Program-made: the position numbers and the translations under genes
Part shown: positions 7,801 through 16,739 of the stretch, piece by piece
How positions within the stretch are numbered: the first letter of the stretch is position 1
Layout of the letters: each line of letters starts with the position of its first letter
Notes under the pieces: model-generated
What the model was told of the DNA's origin: nothing
Database searches by the model: none
What the model saw: the letters and a program-made list of their open reading frames with translations, nothing else
DNA from: Tepidibacter thalassicus DSM 15285
Lineage (GTDB): Bacteria > Bacillota > Clostridia > Peptostreptococcales > Peptostreptococcaceae
Length of the DNA: 64,000 bases
NCBI RefSeq assembly: GCF_900129915.1
Contig: NZ_FQXH01000005.1
Location: forward strand, 248,001-312,000
Direction of reading: 5' to 3'

Positions 7801-9619
7801 AATAAGTGTTATTTATATATTGGCTATAATATTAGCATTTGCTATTTTTGTACAAATATCGAGGTTTAGTACTTTTGAAAAGATATTTACTGTTAATCAA
7901 GAGTATAAACAAAGTAAATTACACTATATTTCATGTTCTGTTCCTAAAGATTATAAAAAAATATTAGTATTATATTCAAGAAAAGATGAAGGGTCTAATA
8001 GTTTATATAATAATATATATTATACATTTAATATGGCAAAACTAAATTATAAGTTAATAAATATTGAATCTAAAGATGTTGAAAAAGAAATAAATAAATT
8101 AAAAAAAGATGATTTATTAGTAATAGGAAGTGAAAGGTTGTATGAAATAAAAAAACCTCAAAAGATAAGACAGTATATTGAAAAAGGGGGGAAGGTTGTA
8201 TTTCTGGTTAGATCGAATTTTAATCAATTTAATAATATAGTTGGAATAAAAAAGAATAGAGGTTTTTTAAAAAATACATTAAATGGATTTAAATTTGAAA
8301 AAAAATTATTTCCAGGACTTGATAAACTTGAAATTACAAATGAAAAAATTATAAATTCATCTTTAGATGTTGAATTAAATGATAGCGTAGATATACTTGC
8401 AACTTCTGAAAATAGACCTATTATTTGGACAAATAAATATAAAAAAGGTCAGATACTTTATATAAATTCTACACTTATGATGGATAAAGCAAATAGAGGC
8501 CTTTTGCTTCAATATATTTCATATATAGATGATTGCTTTTTATCAACCATATTTAATGGAAAAATAGTGAATATAGATGATTTTCCAGCACCCATAAAGC
8601 CAGGAAAAGATGAAGTGATATATTCTCAGTATAATATGGATAATAAATCTTTTTATAAAAATATATGGTGGTCATCCATTTACAATATAGCAAAAAAATA
8701 CAATATTAAATATACAGGGCTGGTTATTGGAACTTATACGAACACTACAAAAACTCCTTTGAATAAATTAAACAAGTTAGAACTTGAAGATATAAAATAT
8801 TTTGGAAGAAAATTATTAGAAAATTATGGGGAAATAGGGATACATGGATATAATCATAATTCACTGGCATTAGATAATCAAATAAACTTTAAAAAATACA
8901 ATTATAATAAATGGGAATCTCAAAAAGTTATGGAAAAAGGTTTGACTATTTTAAAAAATAATTTAAATAACATATATGGACGTATAAAAATATATACTTA
9001 TGTTCCTGCTTCAAATATTATATCAAAAGAAGGAAAAGTTGCTGTTAAAAATGTTTTTAAAGATATAAAAATTTATGCCGGACTTTATACAGGTGAACCT
9101 GAAAAAGGAGTTTTATATCAGGAATTTGGTAAAGATCCAGATGTTTCTGGAGTTTATGATTTTCCGAGATTAAGTTCGGGTTATCATTATAATGTAGATG
9201 TTATGTGGGATATTTATAATGGAATAGCACATTATGGAATATTTAATCATTTTATTCATCCAGATGATATATTAGATAAAAAAAGATCTAAAGGAAATAC
9301 ATGGAAAGAAATGGAGATGAGTTTAGAAAAAATATTTGCAAATGTATATAAAAATTTTGGTTTTTTAAGACCTATGACTAACATACAAGCTTATGATGAA
9401 TATATAAAAAAAGAAGAGCTTAAAGTTTATGTAACAAAAAAAAATAATACTATAAGCATTTATTACGATAAATTAATACCTCCTGCATATCATTACTTAA
9501 GACTTAAAAACAACAAAATATCAAAAATTAAAGGAGGAGAATTTACATTGATAGATAAAAATACTAATCTCTATTTAATAAAAGGAAGTGAAGCTAAAAT
9601 TGAAATAAAATTAAAATAG
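7790..9619 (+). CDS. DUF2194-like membrane-anchored PelA-type polysaccharide deacetylase
   Basis: A 609-aa protein with one N-terminal membrane anchor (about residues 7-25) and an extracytoplasmic body. The middle part (about 50-250) looks like a Rossmann/flavodoxin-like, glutamine-amidotransferase-like domain. From about residue 260 a carbohydrate-esterase-like domain begins. The acidic pair in IDDFP (about 263-265) and HGYNH (about 351-355) match the D-D and HxxxH metal-binding pattern of family-4-type deacetylases; FNHFIHPDD occurs later. In Pseudomonas, PelA carries both deacetylase and hydrolase domains. Here only the deacetylase-like part is present and the hydrolase is a separate gene at 13470. 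It overlaps pelD by 11 bases. Confidence 0.7.
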   Translation: MNVKISVIYILAIILAFAIFVQISRFSTFEKIFTVNQEYKQSKLHYISCSVPKDYKKILVLYSRKDEGSNSLYNNIYYTFNMAKLNYKLINIESKDVEKEINKLKKDDLLVIGSERLYEIKKPQKIRQYIEKGGKVVFLVRSNFNQFNNIVGIKKNRGFLKNTLNGFKFEKKLFPGLDKLEITNEKIINSSLDVELNDSVDILATSENRPIIWTNKYKKGQILYINSTLMMDKANRGLLLQYISYIDDCFLSTIFNGKIVNIDDFPAPIKPGKDEVIYSQYNMDNKSFYKNIWWSSIYNIAKKYNIKYTGLVIGTYTNTTKTPLNKLNKLELEDIKYFGRKLLENYGEIGIHGYNHNSLALDNQINFKKYNYNKWESQKVMEKGLTILKNNLNNIYGRIKIYTYVPASNIISKEGKVAVKNVFKDIKIYAGLYTGEPEKGVLYQEFGKDPDVSGVYDFPRLSSGYHYNVDVMWDIYNGIAHYGIFNHFIHPDDILDKKRSKGNTWKEMEMSLEKIFANVYKNFGFLRPMTNIQAYDEYIKKEELKVYVTKKNNTISIYYDKLIPPAYHYLRLKNNKISKIKGGEFTLIDKNTNLYLIKGSEAKIEIKLK

Positions 9620-9628
9620 GTGATAAAA

Positions 9629-10576
9629 ATGAAATTTGTAAGTGTTTTGAATTTTTTTTTAGGTTTTATTTTTGAAATAATAGTTTTTTTAGGATATATA
9701 AATGAAGTGGTAGGTTTTAATAGTTTTTTATTTATTCATTTAATTATTATGTTAATTATATATAGTATTAATAAAAATAAAAAGTTACCTTTTTATTTGG
9801 CATTTTTTTTTCCTGGGATTGGAATAATTGTTTTGATGTTTTTAGATTTGTTTTTAAGTTTGACTAAATTTAAAGATGATATGATTATTGAATATGAAAA
9901 ATATATAGAGTATATAAATAAAATGATAATAAAAAAAAATATTGATTTTCAAAGGGAAATTAATATTATATCAGCATTAGATGCTTTAAAATATTCTTCT
10001 AATGAGATAAAAAAAGATTTAATTATAAATCTTATTTCGGATGATATTGATATAAAGGTTAAAATACTTAAAAATGCTTTAAAAGATGATGATCCAGAAG
10101 TTGTTCATTATGCTTCTTCAACACTTAATTTAATAGAAAATGAATATGAACATGAAATAAATAATTTAAAAGACAGTTATTCTGATAAAAAAGAGAAGAG
10201 TATATTAAAAAAACTTATAAATATATATGATAAATATTTAAGTTCAGAGATATTTAGTGATAAGTTAAGAAATAACATATTAGAAGAATATGTAGATGTA
10301 TTAGAGGAATTTATAAATAAATTTGATTTAGATTATGAAGTATTATTAAAGTTAGCAGATACTTATATGAACTTGGATAAAATTGAGGAAGCTGATGAAG
10401 TATTAAAAATACTTTATAAAAATTATCCTGAAAAATATGAAATTTATATTTATTCTATGAAATTATTTTATATGATGGGAAATTTTAAAGAAGTTACAAG
10501 TATTGCCAGGGAAATTGATAGTTTAAATTTGAACATATCTGATAAATACAATGAAGTAGTTGATTTTTGGAAATGA
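9629..10576 (+). CDS. pelE: PelE-like membrane protein with TPR-type C-terminus
   Basis: 315 aa. The N-terminal ~85 residues contain three hydrophobic segments; the rest is soluble and helical, with repeats near the C-terminus of the tetratricopeptide type (LLKLADTYMNLDKIEEADEVLKILYKNYPEKYEIYIYSM, split here only by reading, A/Y/L spacing as in TPR). In Pel systems PelE partners PelD and PelG in the inner-membrane complex. An upstream in-frame GTG at 9620 exists, but AGGTGA at 9618-9623 fits the ATG at 9629. The assignment rests on position between the deacetylase and pelF plus topology, because PelE sequences diverge strongly. Confidence 0.72.
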   Translation: MKFVSVLNFFLGFIFEIIVFLGYINEVVGFNSFLFIHLIIMLIIYSINKNKKLPFYLAFFFPGIGIIVLMFLDLFLSLTKFKDDMIIEYEKYIEYINKMIIKKNIDFQREINIISALDALKYSSNEIKKDLIINLISDDIDIKVKILKNALKDDDPEVVHYASSTLNLIENEYEHEINNLKDSYSDKKEKSILKKLINIYDKYLSSEIFSDKLRNNILEEYVDVLEEFINKFDLDYEVLLKLADTYMNLDKIEEADEVLKILYKNYPEKYEIYIYSMKLFYMMGNFKEVTSIAREIDSLNLNISDKYNEVVDFWK

Positions 10577-10590
10577 AAAGGGGATCATAT

Positions 10591-12003
10591 ATGGAAATTT
10601 GTATATTTTGTGAAGGATCATATCCTTATATATCAGGAGGAGTATCATCATGGATTGATATTTTGATAAATGAAATGAATGATAAAAAATTTAAAATTGT
10701 TTCAATAATGCCGTCAAGAGAAGAAAATCTACATTATAAATATACTATTCCATCTAATGTTATTGAAGTAAAAACAATATATTTAAATGATTATATTGAT
10801 TTGAATCCAAATAAAAAAAATAAAGAGCCAAAACTGACAAAAAAAGAAGCATTAGAAGTAAAAAAGTTTTTTAGATTTTGTAAAGATATTAATTGGAATT
10901 TGATAGGAAGTATTATACATAATAAAAATAAGTTTGGGGATTGTATTGAATTTTTACAAAGTGAATTTTTCTGGAATATGATATTAGAAATTTATAAAGA
11001 TAAATACAGTAAAGAAGAATTTAATCGTTTTTTTTGGACTATAAGGTCTATGTTTGTTGGATTTATAAATATAATTCAAAATAATATTCCTAAAGCAGAT
11101 GTATATCATAGTGTTTCTACTGGATATGCAGGCTTTTTAGGGGTATTAGCTAAAGTAAAATACAATAAACCTTTTGTTTTAACAGAGCATGGAATTTATG
11201 CAAGAGAAAGAGAGGAAGAGATAATAAGAGCTAAATGGGTTAGTGGAATATACAAAAAAATTTGGATAGAATTTTTTTATTTTATATCAATAGGAGCTTA
11301 TAAAAGTGCTGATATAGTAATATCTTTGTTTGATAGGAATAGAAAGATACAATTAGAATTAGGAGCAATTAAAGAAAAAAGTGTTGTAATACCCAATGGT
11401 ATAGATTTAAGCAAATTTAATATTGAACATAAAAAAGAAAATGTATTTAATATAGGTTCTATTTTAAGAATAGTTCCTATAAAAGATGTAAAAACATTAA
11501 TAAGAGCGTTTAAGTTGGTTAAAAATAAAATGTTTAATGTTAAGTTATATTTAATAGGACCACATGATGAGGATAGAGAGTATTATAAAGAATGTTTAAA
11601 ATTAGTTAAAAATCTTGGACTTGAATATGATGTAGAGTTTACAGGTAAAGTGGACATTATAAAATATTTAGAAAAAATTGATGTATTAGTTTTAACTTCT
11701 ATATCAGAAGGACAGCCTTTTGTCATGCTTGAAGGTATGGCTGCGAAAATTCCATTCGTTGCAACTGATGTAGGAGCATGTAGAGAACTTTTAGAAGGAA
11801 AAGAAAATGATGATATAGGTGTTGCTGGAATTATAACTAGTCCTGTTTCGCCAAATGATACGGCAAGTGCTATTATTAAACTGTTGAATAATGAAGGTTT
11901 AAGAAAAAATATGGGTGAAAATGGAAGGGAAAGAGTTGAAAAATATTATACGAAAGAAAGTTTTATCAAAAACTACAATAAAATATATGAAAGCTTAAGG
12001 TGA
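10591..12003 (+). CDS. pelF: PelF family-4 glycosyltransferase
   Basis: Cytosolic GT4 glycosyltransferase that polymerises the Pel polymer from UDP-activated N-acetylhexosamine. The N-terminus has the diagnostic PelF motif CEGSYPYISGGVSSW. The donor-binding domain contains VIPNGIDLSKF, ILRIVPIKDVKTLI and the E-x7-E region TSISEGQPFVMLEGMA. The length of 470 aa matches the family. I place the start at the ATG at 10591, behind AAAAGGGG, and not at the ATG at 10567 inside pelE. The gap between pelE stop and this start is 14 bases. Confidence 0.93.
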   Translation: MEICIFCEGSYPYISGGVSSWIDILINEMNDKKFKIVSIMPSREENLHYKYTIPSNVIEVKTIYLNDYIDLNPNKKNKEPKLTKKEALEVKKFFRFCKDINWNLIGSIIHNKNKFGDCIEFLQSEFFWNMILEIYKDKYSKEEFNRFFWTIRSMFVGFINIIQNNIPKADVYHSVSTGYAGFLGVLAKVKYNKPFVLTEHGIYAREREEEIIRAKWVSGIYKKIWIEFFYFISIGAYKSADIVISLFDRNRKIQLELGAIKEKSVVIPNGIDLSKFNIEHKKENVFNIGSILRIVPIKDVKTLIRAFKLVKNKMFNVKLYLIGPHDEDREYYKECLKLVKNLGLEYDVEFTGKVDIIKYLEKIDVLVLTSISEGQPFVMLEGMAAKIPFVATDVGACRELLEGKENDDIGVAGIITSPVSPNDTASAIIKLLNNEGLRKNMGENGRERVEKYYTKESFIKNYNKIYESLR

Positions 12004-12007
12004 TTTA

Positions 12008-13468
12008 ATGGCTGGAATAGGATTTACTTTAAAAAAATTATTTAAAGAAGAATATATTACTACTAAGATAAAAGCATATATATATTCAGGATTAGTTGTA
12101 GCTGGTCCTTGGATAGCATCTGTTTTAACTGTGAATGTACTTTTAATTATAACTGAGAATTATTTAAAAGATGTTTCGCAGAAGAATTTGTTTATGGGAA
12201 CTATAGTTTATAGTTTTGTATTTTCTCAAATAATAACTGCGCCATGGCAGATATTAATAACTAGATATATATCAGATAAGTTATATAAAAAAGAGTATGA
12301 ATATGTAAGAGCATCATTTAATGGAATTAGTAGATTATTGTTTTTTAAAACTTATATCGTAGGGTTTATATATTATTATAAAATTAATATAAATTTATAT
12401 TATAAGTTTATGGCAATTTCTTTATTTGTGTTTATATCATTAACATGGATAGTTATGGTTTATTTAAGTGCTATAAAGAATTACTTGATAATTTCTTATG
12501 CTTATATATGTGGAGGAATTGTTTCAGTATTAGTGCATATAGTATTTTTGAATTATCCGATACAATTTAAAGATAATATTGTATCTAGTAATTTGCTTTT
12601 ATCGTATTTGATTGGAATTATAGTTACTTATACATTTTTGAGTTATAGTTTTTTTTCAACATTTTATTTTACAAATAATAAAGAATATGATTTCTTAAGA
12701 TATTTATCTAAGTTTTGGAAATTGTTTTATGTAGGTTTATTCTATAATGTAGGATTATGGATAGATAATATTTTAGTATGGTATTCACAATTAGGAGTAG
12801 ATGTATTTAAAATATACAGATATTCTCCAATTTATGATAGCGCTGTATTTTTAGCATATTTAACTGTTATACCTACAATGATTTTTTTTATGGTATTTGT
12901 TGAAACAGAGTTTTATGATGCATATAAAAAATATTATTTTCTCGCTATGAGTAGCGGTAGATATGAAGATATAGAATTATCAAAAGAAGAAATGAAAAAT
13001 ATTTTATATAAACAAATGGTATATATTATGGAGATGCAAACAATAGTCACATTGACAATAATAGTTATTTCAGGAAAAGTTTTTTCGCATTTAGGTATTT
13101 TTATGATAATAAGAGATATTTTTAGAATAACTTCTCTTGGTGCTTTATGTAGTATATTTATATTAATAATAATTTTAATATTTCTTTATTTTGATGAAAA
13201 AGATAAAGCTTTGATTATATCTTTGTTATTTTTAATATTGAATGCATTATTTACATTGTATTTTATTCCAAAAGGAATTGAATTTTATGGATTAGGATAT
13301 TTTATTAGTTCATTTGTAACTTTAATTATTTCTATTATTACTGTGGTTAGATTTTTAAAATATATAAATTATTATACATTTGCAAAGCAACCATTATTTA
13401 TTCAAAAAGAAAAAGGAATATTTGTTAATATTGCAAATGCTATTAACAATATGGAAAAGGGGGAATAA
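12008..13468 (+). CDS. pelG: PelG polytopic membrane protein (MATE/Wzx-like exporter component)
   Basis: A 486-aa protein with about 12 hydrophobic segments. It begins with MAGIGFTLKKLFKEEYI and AGPWIASVLTVN, the hallmark N-terminus of PelG. PelG belongs to the polysaccharide/MATE-type transporter superfamily and moves the growing Pel chain across the cytoplasmic membrane. It starts 5 bases after the pelF stop and ends 2 bases before the hydrolase gene, so translation is probably coupled through the operon. Confidence 0.93.
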   Translation: MAGIGFTLKKLFKEEYITTKIKAYIYSGLVVAGPWIASVLTVNVLLIITENYLKDVSQKNLFMGTIVYSFVFSQIITAPWQILITRYISDKLYKKEYEYVRASFNGISRLLFFKTYIVGFIYYYKININLYYKFMAISLFVFISLTWIVMVYLSAIKNYLIISYAYICGGIVSVLVHIVFLNYPIQFKDNIVSSNLLLSYLIGIIVTYTFLSYSFFSTFYFTNNKEYDFLRYLSKFWKLFYVGLFYNVGLWIDNILVWYSQLGVDVFKIYRYSPIYDSAVFLAYLTVIPTMIFFMVFVETEFYDAYKKYYFLAMSSGRYEDIELSKEEMKNILYKQMVYIMEMQTIVTLTIIVISGKVFSHLGIFMIIRDIFRITSLGALCSIFILIIILIFLYFDEKDKALIISLLFLILNALFTLYFIPKGIEFYGLGYFISSFVTLIISIITVVRFLKYINYYTFAKQPLFIQKEKGIFVNIANAINNMEKGE

Positions 13469-13469
13469 T

Positions 13470-14318
13470 TTGAACTATATATATGTATACATAATTATAA
13501 TATTGTTAATTGGAATGTTTATTATACCGGTTCAAGAAGTAGTAAGTAAAGGTTGTGATATAAAACAATATAAAAATATTAAATACTATCAAGATGGTAT
13601 AAAAAATTTTATAATATATTATGGAAAAATTGATAATAAAAAAATAAAAGATTTATCAAAATATTCACTTGCTATAATAGAGCCTAGAAATATAACTAAA
13701 AATCAAGTTATAAGTTTAAAAAAAATGGGAGTTGAAGTTTTAGGTTATATATCTGTTGTTGAACAAAATGAAAATAACATTGAATTTTCTAGTCTTAAAG
13801 ATTCTTGGTTTTATAAACCCAATGGAAAAAAAATTAGAATTGATAAATGGCAATCTTGGTATATGGATATAAGAAAAAAAGATTATCAAAATTTTCTTTT
13901 AGAGCAAATATATTTACATGTAATTGATAAAAAATTAGATGGAATATTTTTTGATACTGTAGGAGATATTGATGACTCTAATTGGATTCAAAAGGACAAA
14001 AATGAAATGAGAGAAGCTTATCAAACATTTTTGTTTAGAATAAAAAATAATTATAAAAATTTAAAGATAATACAAAATTGGGGATTTGAAACAGCAAAAA
14101 AATGTTTAGACAATTTAGATGGAATAATGTGGGAGGGGTTTTCTTTTGAACTTTTAAAAAAGGATCAATGGACTAAAAATAGATTTGAAGAAATAAAGAA
14201 AACGAATCTGGATTTTTATGTAGTATCACCTGTAAAAGAGGATATAAATAAAAATCCTATAAAATCAAATTTATATATTTATGTTAGAAAAAATGATATT
14301 TATGATACTTTAAAATGA
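13470..14318 (+). CDS. Secreted GH114 / PelA-hydrolase-like endo-galactosaminidase
   Basis: A 282-aa protein with an N-terminal hydrophobic signal/anchor (about residues 3-20). The body is a TIM-barrel-like GH114 domain: LAIIEP and VLGYISVVE (strand ends), WYMDIR, LDGIFFDTVGDID (acidic catalytic region), NWGFE and DGIMWEGFSFE (second acidic cluster). GH114 and the GH166 hydrolase part of PelA cut alpha-1,4-galactosaminidic polymers. The start is a TTG behind AAAGGGGG, directly after the pelG stop; a longer in-frame extension into pelG is ignored. It supplies the hydrolase half missing from the deacetylase gene at the operon head. Confidence 0.8.
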   Translation: MNYIYVYIIIILLIGMFIIPVQEVVSKGCDIKQYKNIKYYQDGIKNFIIYYGKIDNKKIKDLSKYSLAIIEPRNITKNQVISLKKMGVEVLGYISVVEQNENNIEFSSLKDSWFYKPNGKKIRIDKWQSWYMDIRKKDYQNFLLEQIYLHVIDKKLDGIFFDTVGDIDDSNWIQKDKNEMREAYQTFLFRIKNNYKNLKIIQNWGFETAKKCLDNLDGIMWEGFSFELLKKDQWTKNRFEEIKKTNLDFYVVSPVKEDINKNPIKSNLYIYVRKNDIYDTLK

Positions 14319-14330
14319 TTTTATTGTGTT

Positions 14331-14359
14331 TTGCAAAAAAAATAATTATAGTTTATAAT
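14331..14359 (+). promoter_or_regulatory. Candidate promoter upstream of topB
   Basis: TTGCAA and TATAAT with a 17-base spacer. The expected start point falls right at the beginning of the pel terminator hairpin, which is odd for a topB promoter. Confidence 0.4.
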
Positions 14360-14362
14360 ACA

Positions 14363-14391
14363 CATCGAGCATATTATGTGCTCGATATTTT
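14363..14391 (+). terminator. Terminator of the pel operon
   Basis: CGAGCA and TGCTCG form a hairpin extended by A-T pairs, followed by ATATTTTTATTT. Confidence 0.8.
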
Positions 14392-14427
14392 TATTTGTAA
14401 AAAATATAATGTAAGGGAAAGATTAAT

Positions 14428-16734
14428 ATGAGTAAATCGTTATTTATAACTGAAAAACCAAGTGTTGCAATGGAATTTGCAAAAGCATTAAATATTAGAG
14501 GAATAAAAAAAGATGGATATATTGAATCAGATAGAGCTGTTTTAACATGGTGTGTTGGTCATTTAGTTAATATGAGTTATCCAGAAAAGTATGATTCTAA
14601 GTATAAAAAATGGACATTGAAAGATCTTCCTTTTTTACCGAAGGAATATAAATATGAAATAATAAAAAATGTTAAAAAACAATTTAATATTGTAAAAGAG
14701 CAAATGAAACGAGAAGATATATCTACTATATATGTATGTACTGATTCTGGACGTGAAGGGGAGTATATATATAGATTGGTAGATGATATGGTAGGAATTA
14801 AAAATAAAATTAAAAAAAGAGTATGGATTGATTCTCAAACTGAAGAAGAAATTAGAAGAGGTGTAAAAGAAGCAAAGTCATTATCTGAATATGACAAATT
14901 GTCAGATGCAGCTTATTTAAGGGCAAAAGAAGATTATTTAATAGGTATAAATTTTTCAAGGTTATTAACTTTAAGTTATGGACGAATTATAAGTGATTAT
15001 TTAGGTGAAAAATATACTGTTATTGCAGTGGGGAGAGTAATGAGTTGTGTACTTGGAATGATTGTTCAAAGAGAAAGAGAAATTAGAAAATTTATAAAAA
15101 CTCCATATTATAGAATTTTTTGTTCTTTTAAGTTTCAAAATTCCTTAGAGTATAATGGTGATTGGAAAGCAGTGGAAGGTTCAAATTATTATATGTCTAA
15201 TTTACTATTTAAAGATATTGGTTTTAAAGAAAAAGAAAATGCTCAAAAGTTTATTGATGAGTTGAAAAAGGATAATAGTGAATTAATTGGAATAGTTGAA
15301 AAAATTGAAAGAAAAAAAGAAAAGAAAAAACCACCTTTACTTTATAATTTAGCAGAACTTCAAAATGAATGTTCAAAAAAGTTTAAATTAAGTCCAGATG
15401 AGACTTTAAAAATTGTACAAGGATTATATGAAAAGAAAATGCTTACATATCCAAGAACAGATGCTAGAGTTTTATCAAAAGCTGTAGCAAAAGAAATAAT
15501 TAAAAACATAAAAGGGCTTTTAAATATTGGAGAAGTTTGCAAACTAAATAAAAAGGATCAGAGTTTAAATTGTTTTGTTCAAAAAATATTAAATGAAGAG
15601 TTGTTTAGAGGATTAGAAAAAACAAAATATGTAAATGATAAAGCTATAACAGATCACTATGCTATTATACCTACAGGAGAAGGATTGGAGAATTTTAACA
15701 AATTGTTTGAAAATGATAAAAAGGTATTTTTATTAGTTGTAAGGCGTTTTTTAGCAATTTTTTATCCACCTGCAGTTTTTAATAAATTATCAATTATTAC
15801 AAAAATAAAATCGGAAAGTTTTTTTACTTCTTCAAAAGTATGTGAAGAAGAAGGATATTTAAAAATACTTAATTACGGTGGAGAAAGTAAGAATTTGAAT
15901 ATTGATAATTTAAAAAAGCTTAAAAAAGGTCAAAAAGTAAAGATTAATAGTTTTAAAATTAAGGAATCAGAAACCACACCACCTAAAAGATATAATTCAG
16001 GTTCTATAATTTTAGCTATGGAAAATGCAGGTAAATTAATTGAAGACGAAGAATTAAGAGAGCAGATTAAAGGAAGTGGGATTGGTACTAGTGCTACAAG
16101 GGCTGAAATATTAAATAAATTGCAAAAAATTAAATATATAAAATTAAATAAAAAAACGCAAATATTAACACCTACTGTAATAGGAGAAATGATTTATGAT
16201 GTAATTAATAATTCAATTCCTTCGCTATTAAAGCCTGAATTAACTGCAAGTTGGGAAAAAGGTTTAACTATGGTTGCTAATGGAGAAATAAATTCTGATG
16301 AATATATGATAAAGCTTGAAACATATATAAGGAAAAATACTCAAAAGGTATTGGGGTTAAATAATAATTATAATCTGTTGAATTTGTTTTCTTCTATTCC
16401 AAATTGTAAATGTAAAATAAGTAATACAAAAAATAGTAATTCGTTAGGTAAGTGTATCGCTTGTAAAGATGGAGAAATTTTAGAAAATAGAAAAGCATTT
16501 TATTGTAGCAATTGGAAAAAGGGGTGTAAATTTACTGTATGGAAGAATAATTTAGCAAAATATGGAGTAGAGATTAACGATAAAATAATTAAGGATTTAC
16601 TTCAAAATGGCATAGTAAAAAATGTTAATATTGTTTTTCCAAAAACAAATGAAGAATGTAAAGTGTCACTTGAGTTTACTAAGGATAAAAGTGGTACGTT
16701 GCAGGTTATAGAAAGAAAATGTAAAAGGAGCTAA
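14428..16734 (+). CDS. topB: DNA topoisomerase III (type IA)
   Basis: Type IA topoisomerase of 768 aa. TOPRIM features are visible: LFITEKPSVA at the N-terminus and CTDSGREGEYIYR. The active-site tyrosine lies in MLTYPRTDAR (about residues 336-345). IKGSGIGTSATRAEI is the conserved central motif. The C-terminus carries two cysteine-containing zinc-ribbon-like modules (CKCKIS..., then CIACKDGEI with CSNWKKGC). TopB acts in decatenation and recombination. It is followed 5 bases later by cca, so the two are probably cotranscribed. Confidence 0.93.
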   Translation: MSKSLFITEKPSVAMEFAKALNIRGIKKDGYIESDRAVLTWCVGHLVNMSYPEKYDSKYKKWTLKDLPFLPKEYKYEIIKNVKKQFNIVKEQMKREDISTIYVCTDSGREGEYIYRLVDDMVGIKNKIKKRVWIDSQTEEEIRRGVKEAKSLSEYDKLSDAAYLRAKEDYLIGINFSRLLTLSYGRIISDYLGEKYTVIAVGRVMSCVLGMIVQREREIRKFIKTPYYRIFCSFKFQNSLEYNGDWKAVEGSNYYMSNLLFKDIGFKEKENAQKFIDELKKDNSELIGIVEKIERKKEKKKPPLLYNLAELQNECSKKFKLSPDETLKIVQGLYEKKMLTYPRTDARVLSKAVAKEIIKNIKGLLNIGEVCKLNKKDQSLNCFVQKILNEELFRGLEKTKYVNDKAITDHYAIIPTGEGLENFNKLFENDKKVFLLVVRRFLAIFYPPAVFNKLSIITKIKSESFFTSSKVCEEEGYLKILNYGGESKNLNIDNLKKLKKGQKVKINSFKIKESETTPPKRYNSGSIILAMENAGKLIEDEELREQIKGSGIGTSATRAEILNKLQKIKYIKLNKKTQILTPTVIGEMIYDVINNSIPSLLKPELTASWEKGLTMVANGEINSDEYMIKLETYIRKNTQKVLGLNNNYNLLNLFSSIPNCKCKISNTKNSNSLGKCIACKDGEILENRKAFYCSNWKKGCKFTVWKNNLAKYGVEINDKIIKDLLQNGIVKNVNIVFPKTNEECKVSLEFTKDKSGTLQVIERKCKRS

Positions 16735-16739
16735 TTAAT

